From contig JALIGW010000002.1 in the NCBI GenBank assembly GCA_023053685.1, positions 44,027,778 to 44,091,777 on the forward strand: a stretch of 64,000 bases of DNA, in the 5' to 3' direction. Source of the stretch: Diadophis punctatus similis. Lineage: Eukaryota; Chordata; Lepidosauria; Squamata; Dipsadidae. The position numbers and the translations under genes were made by a program. This document shows positions 37,463-46,739 of the stretch, in pieces; position 1 is the first letter of the stretch; every line of letters starts with the position of its first letter. The notes beneath the pieces were generated by a model. The model did no database searches. It saw only the letters and a list, made by a program, of their open reading frames with translations, and was not told the DNA's origin.

Positions 37463-37764
37463 GAATTTTTAAAGTTGAAATTCAAAGTGAATTGGGTGCT
37501 TTTGAAGAGTCCTCCCCACCCCCGCCATTTCAGCTCTGTACATATAATCCAGGAAATTCTTTATCTATTTTCATAATTTATGGCAAGTTCCTGCCTGAAA
37601 AAAACATCCCCATCTAATAGCCTGTCCAAGATTGCTTGGCATCTAGAGTTATTTGCGTATCTGTTTTACCCGTTTCTAGGGAAATTGGTAATGGAAAATG
37701 TACTACTTATGAATTATTTATTTTCAGATAAGGATGAGACATCCAATACTACTATAACCTTGAA
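37463..37764 (+). other. Region upstream of TSLP exon 1
   Basis: This should contain the TSLP 5' UTR and promoter if the first-exon call is right. 'acatataatcc' near 37542 is a weak TATA-like sequence. An ATG at 37580 opens a 73-codon frame, but it leaves the putative donor at 37790 in the wrong phase for the next exon. Confidence 0.3.
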
Positions 37765-37789
37765 ATGGGGAGTACCCATAGGCAAAAAG
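37765..37789 (+). CDS. TSLP: TSLP exon 1 coding part (inferred)
   Basis: ATG at 37765 gives eight codons (MGSTHRQK) plus one base, then the donor aaaag|gtaaat at 37790. That phase fits the two extra bases at the start of the next exon. The short basic start followed by exon 2's hydrophobic run makes a sensible signal peptide. There is no in-frame ATG directly upstream of exon 2 (a TAA lies at 37996), so an upstream exon is required. This is the best nearby candidate, but it is inference. Confidence 0.5.
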
Positions 37790-40700
37790 GTAAATATATA
37801 GGGAGATCCTACTGCAGGGAAATCAGAAACAAATTGATATTTCTAAGAGTCATCATGGGTAAATGGATGGATTTGATTTTCTCATATTTTGAGAATGGGA
37901 ACACTACTGCTTCATTCTTTTATTTCTAGAAAACTTTATTCTAATATTTTAGGTTAAGGTAATGTTTGCAATAGGTAAATCATGGCTATTGCTTTTAATG
38001 TTTCTTTTTTCTCTTCCTTACAGTAACTTCCAAAGTGATTTTTCTTCTGCATTGTACTGGCTTGGCTCAATTATCCTTCTATGCTTCTATTGTGGGAGCT
38101 TACAATTTCACTATATGTAACCATACAGCTATTAAAACAGACTATCAAAATATACTACAGGTATGGCACTGGTGGGAATAAGAATAGAATGTATAGATAC
38201 AGCTAATTAGATAGTGTCTGCAATAGTTGAAATCAATGATAGATTCTCTAAGAGTAAATGCCTTAAGACTTAAAATCCAGGTGGCATCCTCAAATGGAAA
38301 TAGTTTCACCATCATGTTACAATTCAGGCTATGCTGGATTTTCTAGCAAAAATGAAAATGTCTTTATTTTTAATGAATAAAACTAGTACAGTGAAGAGTC
38401 ATAAGTTCTTATGTCTCGGTATATTAAATTTTTAATAATTAAAATAGTTTATTCTGACAGTCTGGTTTTTAAGCACTGCTGTTTGAAACCTCATTGAAAT
38501 TCAAAAGGGCTTATTTTAAAGTAGAAGTTACAGAATATCAGATTTAGGGGGACTGCATTTTTTACAAATATTCATTTTACCTCTACAAGAACTTTTGCAA
38601 GTAAAGCATTGCTAGCAGTTTTTACTGACAATTTCTCAAAAAAAAAGTTAACCAAACACATTAATTTCTTCTTTAATTTCTTTTAGGAAATTATTAAAAA
38701 CAACTTGAACGAGGTTTGTTTTATTCCACTCTCTTTTATGTGATTTTAATTGAATCATAATTCTCTTGGGCATTGGGCTTCAGTTATAAATTAGTGTATG
38801 GACAGCATACTTAAATCCATACGTAAATCTGTATGAATTTTCCAAGAGAAAGTGGAAAATTAGATCTAGAAAACCGTTTTTAGACGTGCATATTGCAGAA
38901 ACAATCTTATTAAATGATTAGTAATACTTTCATTTCACTGAAACTATTGTTCACAATAATTTATAATATAACATATTATAAAATTCCTTATGGCTTAAAT
39001 AGACAGGATCCCTGAATATTTTGGTATATAATTATGTGCCTAGTAACTATTTCCTTAACTCTCTTGCTTAAAAGTGTATGTATATCGCTCATTACTTTAT
39101 TCTTCCTCTCTAGACAAATACTACCAGAAAAATTAAGAATTGTTGTTCAATAGAGGTAAGATTTTATGTTACTTGGAAAAAACAATTTAAAAATGCTTAA
39201 GGGACTAACTAGCCACAACACAAATCCATTGTTGCATGTTTTACGTGTTCTCTTTGCAGGCTTCTAAACATTATAAATTTTATATGTTAGATAACCTTGT
39301 CACTTTTTTCTATGACTAGACTGTTATACACACACACAAATAAAAAAATCACAGACTATTTAGAATACATAGGAGAAAAAGAGTCTTGAGAGTTAACAAG
39401 GTTGATATAATATATATCAAACCACTGTGATTCTTCCTTTTAAGTAGATAATATTTGGAAGAAAAATAGGTTACAGGTGGTCCTAACCCCATTGGCTACT
39501 AACAATACCCAAAGCGTTTTTCACATAGCCCAATTCCAAAAACACATAAACGGTCAAAGCAAATTAAAACTATAAAAAGAAATTTCTTATTTTTTAAAAA
39601 AAGTAAAACATTTTCCAAGGAAGGAGAGTGCGATGACTGGAAAGTTCGGAGCTTCTTTATCCCGCATTAATAGGTTTCTTTTCCTTGGTGCGCTACATAA
39701 TTGGCAGGATCCTAAAGCTTACCTGCAGCTAACTAGGGAGTGAATTCACATGGAGCACACAGTCAAGCTTTTAACCCCACCTTTTTTCAAATGCTGCGTC
39801 GCACCTCTGATACGCTGATGAGCTTGGGCGCCCATTGGAGGAGACTACACGGGAGGGGAAGAGGAGCAGTCAGTTCTCAGCCAATAGTCTGCAGGGATGC
39901 CATGGTTCCGTGATCCTTTTCAAACTTTGTCCTCTTTTCTTCTTCCTTCCCGGAAAGTCTCAGGCTAAGTTATTAGGTTGCATCTACTACTTCACCAAAG
40001 CCAATTTGACTGCATCGGGAATCTGGAATGTCACCAATGCCCTCCTGAAAAAGTACTGCCCCGGCAACTCCGAGGTAAACAAAAAACAAAAAACCGGCCT
40101 GTCAAAGAGACGGGTGAGGGGGGTGTCAAAAAAATCCGCGTGAAGCAGGCTTACGATGTTCCAAATAATGCTTACGAACCAGGGAACCGCCCTTCCGATG
40201 AGTAGAAGGCTGAAACTGCTTGTTAAAGCGATTGTCGCGTAGTTGCGACATAGTCTGATCTACAAGCCCTGATCTCGCTGCCAGAAAGGAATACTTGGGG
40301 TAAGGAAAAGAGAACTTTATCCGCAGATTTCAAAGCTGAATCCCTTCCAATTAAACTTTCAGATAAAGTTTACTATCTAAATGAGGTCCACAAATGCACT
40401 GTCTTTACCAGGGCGGAGAGAAGGCTGCGCCATCCTCTGCATGCTTGCTTTGAGGATTTGAGGGGGACGGTGGGGGGGGATATAGGTTTGAATCTTAACA
40501 ATGTCCTGATGCTCGCCTATGTTGCCTGTGGAAGAGTAGGGCTCACTGACTAGCAAATAATGCTTAGGGTCAAGGTGTAAAAATGCCGCCTTAAGCATTT
40601 TTTCCTCCCTTGAAGAGAGTGAAGCCAAGCAGGAGAGAAACGGCTTAGGTTAGCGTTGGAGAATTCGACTTGGGCATTTTATATCAGAGAGGTAAAGGTT

Positions 40701-42666
40701 TTGTCCTGCGTGTATAGCAACCAAGTCCTTATCATGTTTCTACCAATATATGCAGTTAATGTGTAGTGTTGATTAGAGAATTTAGAGGTTTTCTTAATGC
40801 AGATAATCCACATGAAAGACCACAGGTGAAAGTTTAAATTGGCAGCATCTGGCTTACTTGGTTTGGGGTCTGGCTTACTTTGTTAGGTCAAGCCTGGTTG
40901 GTACTTAGTTGGGAACAGCTCCCCCTCCCTAGAATTTCAGGCTTCTAGGTTAAAAAGGGAAGTTTTAAAAATCTCTCTCAAAAATAGCACAGGCAAATGA
41001 CTTCTATTGGCAAGAAAGCTGTATGTATTTGTATCCTGTATTTTTTTTTAAACAAATAACTCAAGGCAGAAAACACATCCAACACACTTTTCTCCTCTTA
41101 TTTTCCCCACAACAATAAGCCTGTGAGGTGGGTTGAGCGGAGAGAGAATGACTGGCCCAAAGTTACCCAGCTGCCTTTCATGCCTAAGGCAGGATTTGAA
41201 CACATGGTCTCACACTTTCTAGCCTGGTGCTTTAACCACTGGACCAGACCTGAGCATTTTATGGGCCACATCTGATCCTTTGGTTGTCACTGTCCAATCC
41301 GTGTGACGTCAATCTAAAATTAGAAATCAAATATAAAGTGTACGCCATGCATGCAATGTACAGTATTTTTTGGAATATAAGACGCACCTTTTCCCCCCCT
41401 AAAAGAGGGTGGAAATGTTGGTGCGTCTTATACACCAAATACAGCCATTTTTGGCCTCCTGAAGCCCCGCCCCCACGTCCCATTTTTGCAAAAAATGGGG
41501 CCTGTTTTTTTGCAAAAATAGGATGCGCAGAGGGTTTGGGAGGCCTGCAGAGTGCTCCTCTGGGGAGGACAAACATTTTTTTTTCTTATTTACCTCTTCG
41601 AAATGTTGGTGCGTCTTATACACCGGTGCGTCTTATAGTGCGAAAAATACGGTAACTGCATTGCTTTTATTTTGAAGGTGATTTCTATTTTTTTCAATTT
41701 ACTTATGTGTGTTCGTGCATGCCTATGCACTTTTACAGCCCTGTTAGTTTGACCCTCCACAACAGTCCCAGTTTCTCATGTGGCCCCTTGGGAAAATTAA
41801 TGATCCACTCCTGCACTAGACCAAACTAGATGGCCATGAAATCAAGAGCCATGGTGGGCAGTAGTTAGAATGCAGTATTGCAGGCTAATTCTGCCAACTG
41901 CCAGTAGTTCAATTCTCACCGGCTCAAGGTTGACCCATCCTTCCATTCTTCTGAGGTTGGTCAAATGAGGACCTAGATTGTTGGGGGCAATATGCTGACT
42001 CTGTAAACGGCTTAGACAGGGCTGTAAAGCACTATGAATCGGTATATAAATCTATGTGCTATTGCTATCCACAGTCAAGCTCAACTGAAATTTAATAAAA
42101 TTGTAAGAAAAGTTACATGGATTCAGGAACAGAAGAAGCATGTAAGGTTCACCTAACTGGCAAAATATTAATCAAATTTTCAGATCTAGACTGATGGATA
42201 AATTTCATGACACAATTATGTTAGTAATTGTTAATGGAATGAAGACAAAGCAGCTTTCAATGAACAGGCAGAACTAGATTCAACTAAAAATAGATATAGA
42301 GAGGGTCTGTTTCTTTTTTTTGAAAACACAGGACTTATTTTAGTGATTCATGTAACTTGCAAGTCATACTTAGAAATATTGATTTCTGACTCATAGGTCA
42401 ATGGATCTCAGACTCATGGATGGACAAAATGTAACCGAACACCAAGGCTTTCAAAAATGACTTCTATACTTCTGGAACTAAGAGAAATGTGGCGCAGCTA
42501 TGAAATATATGAAGCATATGAAATACTGAAATTGAAATAAATCTTTACTGAACCATGTTTAAACAAGTTTATATTTTTTTACAAAGTTTATTTTTAATGA
42601 TATTAATTTATTTTGTATGAACATTTAAACATACATGTATGTCCTAAAATCATCTAACACAATAAA
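37765..42666 (+). CDS. TSLP: Thymic stromal lymphopoietin (TSLP), whole gene span
   Basis: TSLP is a secreted short-chain four-helix cytokine of the IL-7 family that signals through the CRLF2/IL7R receptor pair. Six exons splice in phase (37765-37789, 38024-38160, 38687-38713, 39114-39155, 39964-40113, 42397-42540) to a 174-residue precursor; human TSLP has 159. Seen directly: a signal peptide with a VGA cleavage motif before YNFTIC (human YDFTNC); six cysteines in the mature protein, the number known in mammals; YCPGNSE (human WCPGYSE); a basic SKRR before the last exon (human KKRRKRK); and KC followed by LLELREMWRSY (human KCLEQ...LQGLWRRFN). There are about seven N-glycosylation sequons. 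The gene precedes WDR36 on the same strand, as in mammals. Weak points: exon 1 is inferred, and two cysteines are adjacent (CC) where mammals space them. Confidence 0.85.
38024..38160 (+). CDS. TSLP: TSLP exon 2: signal peptide and helix A
   Basis: Acceptor ctcttccttacag|taac, donor ctacag|gtatgg. 137 nt: two bases plus 45 codons. It encodes the hydrophobic core (KVIFLLHCTGLAQLSFYAS), cleavage motif IVGA, then YNFTICNHTAIKTDYQNILQ. The Y-x-F-T-x-C pattern at the mature N-terminus matches mammalian TSLP. Two overlapping-region sequons (NFT, NHT) are present. Confidence 0.85.
38687..38713 (+). CDS. TSLP: TSLP exon 3 (27-nt microexon)
   Basis: Acceptor aatttcttttag|gaaatt, donor aacgag|gtttgt. 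Exactly nine codons (EIIKNNLNE), phase 0 both sides, continuing the helix A/AB-loop region. Its small size and the gtttgt donor make it less certain than its neighbours. Confidence 0.6.
39114..39155 (+). CDS. TSLP: TSLP exon 4 (42 nt)
   Basis: Acceptor cttcctctctag|acaaat with a good pyrimidine tract, donor atagag|gtaaga near consensus. Fourteen codons: TNTTRKIKNCCSIE, with an NTT sequon and two adjacent cysteines that take the place of the spaced Cys69/Cys75 pair of human TSLP. Confidence 0.72.
39964..40113 (+). CDS. TSLP: TSLP exon 5: helices B-C and basic loop
   Basis: Acceptor ...ggaaagtctcag|gctaag. It encodes AKLLGCIYYFTKANLTASGI, then WNVTNALLKKYCPGNSE, and through to the donor cgg|gtgagg at 40114 a further VNKKQKTGLSKRR. 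The GC and YCPGNSE cysteines match the human Cys90 and Cys110 positions. An earlier in-phase donor, gag|gtaaac at 40075, would drop the last 13 codons and the basic stretch. I prefer 40114 because the basic stretch is a mammalian feature. Sequons NLT and NVT. Confidence 0.83.
41040..41250 (-). repeat. MIR/CORE-like SINE
   Basis: On the minus strand it ends in a tRNA-like head. The segment 'actggcccaaagttacccag' ... 'gcaggatttgaacacatggtctc' matches the widespread MIR-type pattern. Related fragments occur at about 18425-18475 and 63655-63775. Confidence 0.6.
41361..41652. mobile_element. TA-flanked inverted-repeat element
   Basis: Ends cagtattttttggaatataa and gcgaaaaatacgg are imperfect inverted repeats, with TA on each side (41359-41360, 41653-41654). 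Same family as 17.7 and 44.07 kb. Confidence 0.7.
41851..42070 (+). repeat. tRNA-derived SINE, full length
   Basis: Head 'gtagttagaatgcagtattg', box B 'gttcaattctcaccgg', body 'gtcaaatgaggacctagatt' and tail 'gtgctattgctat'. Confidence 0.8.
42397..42540 (+). CDS. TSLP: TSLP last exon: helix D and stop
   Basis: Acceptor tgactcatag|gtcaat, phase 0, 47 codons then TAA at 42538-42540. Reads VNGSQTHGWTKCNRTPRLSK, then MTSILLELREMWRSYEIYEAY and a short lysine-rich end. The cysteine after K and the amphipathic L..L..MW helix match the human C-terminal KC...LQGLWRRF helix D. Sequons NGS and NRT. Confidence 0.85.
   Translation, partial: VNGSQTHGWTKCNRTPRLSKMTSILLELREMWRSYEIYEAYEILKLK
42661..42666 (+). 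terminator. TSLP poly(A) signal
   Basis: AATAAA 121 bases after the stop, followed by a T/G-rich region near 42694-42715. Another AATAAA overlaps the stop codon (42536-42541) but is too close to be the main site. Confidence 0.6.
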
Positions 42667-42779
42667 TACTTTAATTACCTGCTGTATAATTTAGAGTCTG
42701 CTGGTTTATTCATGGTGTTGCACAGCCCAGACAAACCCCACACGCAGCCTGGGGAATTCTCCTAGACATACAACTATTT

Positions 42780-43164
42780 GTTCAACGAGGGTTCGAGATT
42801 ATGGTGGCATTGGAAAAAGTGGCTTATAATCCATCTTTGGTATTATATCGTACCACCCACAAGATCACAATTTGGGCACTTGGCTCACATTTAAGACTTG
42901 TTGCAGTGTCTTGCAGCCAGACACATAATCATAATTTGCAACTTTCGCAGCTGGCTTCTGACAAGTAAAGTCAATGGGGGAAGCCACATTTGTTTTGCAA
43001 CCTCATGATTCACTTAATAATCATGTGATCTGCTGAACTATTGTGGTAAAAGTTGTTCTAACTCACTGTGGATCCATTCACACAATGACTTGCTTAATAA
43101 TCACATCATTTAGTGACCAACATTTTGATCTCAATTGTGGGCATAAGTTGAGGACAATCTGTAC
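42780..43164. mobile_element. 'tagtcctt' DNA element, decayed
   Basis: The right end ttgaggacaatctgta is clear and family blocks are present; the left end is degraded. Confidence 0.6.
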
Positions 43165-43618
43165 AACAATTTGGTCTTTTTTTTTACATTTAGAGGAAAG
43201 GTGGGTAAGGAAAGATACTATGGAGAGTTGCAAGAACATGCCTAGTATGGACAATGTAGACAGGTTTTCTCTCTCTCCTACATAATTGTAGAACTTGGGA
43301 TTGTCCATTAAAACTAAATGCAGAAAGTTCCAGATCAGTAGAAGAAAATTCTTCTTTCTCTCTGTTCTTAAGCAACATAATTTGTTGTTATTGAATGTGG
43401 TCATGTCATATTAGCTTGCTCAGATTCCATGTTGGATTTAGCATGGTCCAGAACACTCAGCCCAATAATTAGCTGGCCCACACAGTCTGATGCAGTTGGA
43501 CTTTTGTTAACATTGTGAATAATTCAAGAATAGAGATTAATTAATACTATTTGTCACATGCACTAAAAATACTGCTCAGAGCCCATATAAGGATCTGTGC
43601 CCTATGGATGTCACGTTA

Positions 43619-44000
43619 GAGGGAGTCCTCAATTTACTACTGTAAATTGTAATTAAGTCCAGATTTATTGTCATAAGTCATTGTGGTTGTAAATTGAGGT
43701 ATGTGACAAGACCTGATTTGGTCATTAAGCTAATGCCACAGTCACACAGCAAATGCCAAGGTAATTGAGCAAATCAATTTTCCCCAATGGGCATTTTTGC
43801 AGGAAACCAAAAGTAAATAACGGAAACAGGCAGAAAAAGTTGGAAATCATGGTCACGTGACCATGGAATGCTGCAAACAATAATAAAAGGGAGCCAGTTG
43901 CCAAATATCCAAAATGCAATCATGTGACGGTTGGGGGGAGAGGCAGCCATTGTAACTGTGAATGGTCACTGAATGACTGGTTGCAAGTTGAGGACTGTAT
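43619..44000. mobile_element. 'tagtcctt' DNA element
   Basis: Left 'ggagtcctcaatttacta', right 'caagttgaggactgta'; typical length and internal 'catggtcacgtgaccatgg'. Confidence 0.65.
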
Positions 44001-44066
44001 ATATATACAATATTCCTTTTGTAGTAAGCAAAGTCATGTAAGCACTAAAAGAAATAAGAAATATTA

Positions 44067-44939
44067 TCATATTTTTCGGAGTATAAGACGTACCTTTTTA
44101 CCCCCCAAAAGAGGGTGAAAACTTGGATGCGTCTTATCCACCGAATGTAGCCCCAGCCACTCCCCACCCTTTGGCCTCTGCTTTCCAGCAATTTTCCTCC
44201 TTGCACCAAGCAGGGAAGAGCCTGTTAAGCCAAGTAAGTCATTATCAGCTTCCTGACCCCCAGCTGATTTGCCACATGCAAAAATGAAACTGAAACTAGC
44301 TGCAAAGAGGCAAATAGCTGGGAGAGACACAGCAGATTTTTATTTTCTGCTGAACTGGATGCAAAGGGGTAAGTGAATAACTATAAATGTCTGTAGAATG
44401 TTCAAATTATTAGACTTATTTTTTAAAGACTGCTTTATTATTATTCTAGACAACTTAACAAAATGAAGAAGCTTTTTAAAATAAATGCTTGATCTGAGGA
44501 GGCCCAGTGCTATTGTGTCTTCTTTTAAATAATAGAGAATAATGTATACTTCCAGAAATTTTAATTAATTTTAACAGCTCTGTACAAATATAGTCTGAAA
44601 TGTAACAGTGTCCTGTTTAGTATTAAGATAAAGCAGCTGAGTTAAATTCTGACTTAGTCATGTTTGGAGTAGATCTATTTAAATAATTGGGAGGAGTTAT
44701 TGTGATTACATTTAAGAAAACTTTCTGGCATAACTGCCATAATGTACATTTCTCCAATTCTTTGCTATTTCTATGGGTCAGGCACACATGCACAGAAATA
44801 CACAGCAAACAGGGTATCATCTGTATTGTTTGCTGTTTGCCAAATTGCTGGGAGGCAGAGGCCTTTTTTCCTTGTTTTCTTCCCCCAAAACTAAGGTGCG
44901 TCTTATACTCCGGTGCGTCTTATACTCCGAAAAATACGT
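44067..44939. mobile_element. TA-flanked inverted-repeat element, long copy
   Basis: 873 bp between TA dinucleotides (44065-44066, 44940-44941). Ends tcatatttttcggagtata and gcgtcttatactccgaaaaa are inverted. It is two to three times longer than the copies at 17.7 and 41.4 kb. Its interior (about 44330-44830) is not shared with them, and no transposase motif was seen. Confidence 0.7.
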
Positions 44940-44941
44940 TA

Positions 44942-45420
44942 AGTTAAAAAAAGGTATGCGATAACAGAAGAAAATAGAGATTTTTCATTAAGCAGCTATT
45001 GTTTTCTTTTATAGACAAAACTAACTTCATTGTTTTGCAATTTATACTTTTTCTGGTGCAATTTGAACATTACAACAGGCTGAAAGGAATTAGAGCGAGA
45101 TATTCATGTGTCATTAAAATGACTTTAAGGAGATTAAGGATATTAAACAAAAAAATATGCTCAAAATTTATTATAGCAGCAGACACAGACTTACTCCAAT
45201 CCCTGTTATGAACCAATCTCTTACTCTAGGGCTAGAGTGTAATACGTATTTATGTGCTGGTGTTTACATTCATTCTAATCCAGCAGGACATGAGGCAATT
45301 TGTGAAATGAACTGTAACTTTTGTTTGTTTGTTTGTTTGAGGGAGGGTGCCTAATGCCAGAATTTTTTTGTTAGCTCGGTTATTTTTTTCTTTTACAATA
45401 TCAGGTAGCTGCACTGACAT
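44942..45420. other. Intergenic, no recognisable gene
   Basis: Nothing recognised apart from a short GTTT run near 45321. Confidence 0.5.
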
Positions 45421-45461
45421 CATACATACATACATACATACATACATACATACATACATAC
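45420..45461. repeat. (CATA)n microsatellite, target of the palindromic element
   Basis: About ten units of CATA; the same repeat resumes at 45730 on the other side of the 268-bp palindrome. Confidence 0.9.
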
Positions 45462-45729
45462 ATGCGGTGAAATGCTCCCGGTTCGCTTTTACCTGTCTGG
45501 CGTCTGAGAGCCGATCGCGCAGGCAGCGTGACGCTCCGCCCACCCTCCGGGACACCGCCATTTGAGTTCTTTTACCCTCTGCGCATGCACAGAACGCTTT
45601 GTGCATTCACAGAGGGTAAAAGAACTCAAATGGCGGTGTCCCGGAGGGTGGGCGGAGCGTCGCGCTGCCTTCGCAATCGGCTCTCTGACAACAGACAGGT
45701 AAAAGCAAACCGGGAGCATTTCACCCCTG
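45462..45729. mobile_element. Palindromic hAT-type element (near-perfect hairpin)
   Basis: The two halves (45462-45597 and 45598-45729) are inverted copies of each other along nearly all their length, centred on 'cagaacgctttgtg'. The right terminus is catttcacccctg; the left is the inverted match with two or three changes. An 8-bp atacatac lies on both sides (45454-45461, 45730-45737), consistent with a hAT target duplication but ambiguous inside a CATA repeat. No coding capacity; the open frames on both strands are mirror images. Confidence 0.85.
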
Positions 45730-45737
45730 ATACATAC

Positions 45738-46085
45738 ATACATACATAATATAGAAAATGCAAAAAAAAAATCTTACCATTTTAGATAAAAAGTCAGATA
45801 GCATACATGTGAAAATTTATCACATATAAGAAATATACCAGGTTATTATCTATTACTATTAAGATAGATCAGAAAATCCAACAAGTTTGATAAGAATGTA
45901 GTTCCTATTTCTGAAATCTCATTACTTAATCTGTGGTTGTTTCCTAATGTGGCAATTGAAAAGGCTTATTAAACTAGAAAATTTTGATTTTATTGTTTTT
46001 GATTGTCTGCTCTGTAGAATCACTTTTCTGTGAGATGGGCAACTATACAAATATGATGAATAAGTAAATGAATAAATAAGACTGA
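45738..46085. other. Intergenic, no recognisable gene
   Basis: AT-rich; nothing recognised. Confidence 0.5.
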
Positions 46086-46224
46086 GTATCACCATGATGA
46101 GGTGGTCACTGACCTCGAGCCAGACATGGACTCCAGAGGATGGTAGAGAACAGGAAGGCTTGGAGGAACGTTGTCCATGGGGTTGCGATGGGTCGGACAC
46201 GACTTCGCAACTAACAACAACAAT
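46086..46224 (+). mobile_element. BovB (RTE) LINE 3' end
   Basis: 'ttgtccatggggttgcgatg' then 'ggtcggacacgacttcgcaa' and ACA-rich tail is the BovB 3' end, abundant in squamates. Only the last 140 bases are present. Confidence 0.75.
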
Positions 46225-46228
46225 CATT

Positions 46229-46568
46229 AGCATGGAAGGCACAATGGCTCAGTGGTTACAAACTCTTGAGAGTGTCAGCTAGAAGTTGACAGCTCTGGTT
46301 TAAGACCTGAGCGCCGCATGACAAGGTGAGCTCTCATCCTTGACCCATTTCCTGCCCACTTAGCAGTTTGAAAACATGAAAATATGAATAAATAAGTACC
46401 ACGTAGATGGGAAGGTAACAGTGTTCTGTGTGCCTCGGCATATAGTCATGCTAGCCACATGACTACAGAATTGTCTTCGGACAACGTCTGCTTCCTCAGC
46501 TAAGAACGGAGATGAGTGCCACTACTTAAGAGTCGGACACAACTGGACAGGAGAAACCTTTACCTTTA
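46229..46568 (+). repeat. Sauria-type SINE
   Basis: tRNA-like head 'gcacaatggctcagtggtta', a long body, a BovB-like 'agagtcggacacaactggac' and the 'aacctttacctttat' tail typical of Sauria SINEs, which use BovB machinery. It sits directly after a BovB end. Confidence 0.75.
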
Positions 46569-46739
46569 TCATTAGCATATTGATAGTACTGAATCCACAC
46601 CCGTCATATTGCTTTTCTCAGTCCCTTTAAGTATTGTATTGTAATATTTCTTACCCCCAAAGATAGCAAAGTACAAATAAATTTGGCATAAGAAAAAAAT
46701 GCATGGGTGAATATATTTCAGTTCTGGCAAAACATCTGA

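Larger units (their letters stand above)
40114..42396 (+). other. TSLP last intron with three repeats
   Basis: The 2.3-kb intron contains a MIR-like SINE (41040-41250), a TA-flanked inverted-repeat element (41361-41652) and a tRNA-derived SINE (41851-42070). The remainder is unique sequence without recognisable coding signal. Confidence 0.7.

Noticed and set aside
37580..37801. 73-codon frame starting at ATG 37580 as TSLP exon 1
   Set aside because: It reaches the donor at 37790 in phase 0, but the next exon needs one carried base; the ATG at 37765 has the right phase.
39835..40143. 102-codon frame read as a single-exon gene
   Set aside because: Only 39964-40113 matches TSLP; the upstream part is intron with a pyrimidine tract, and the downstream part follows a good donor.
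45250..45743. Frames of 70-118 codons near 45.3-45.7 kb
   Set aside because: They mirror each other because they read the two arms of the palindromic element.
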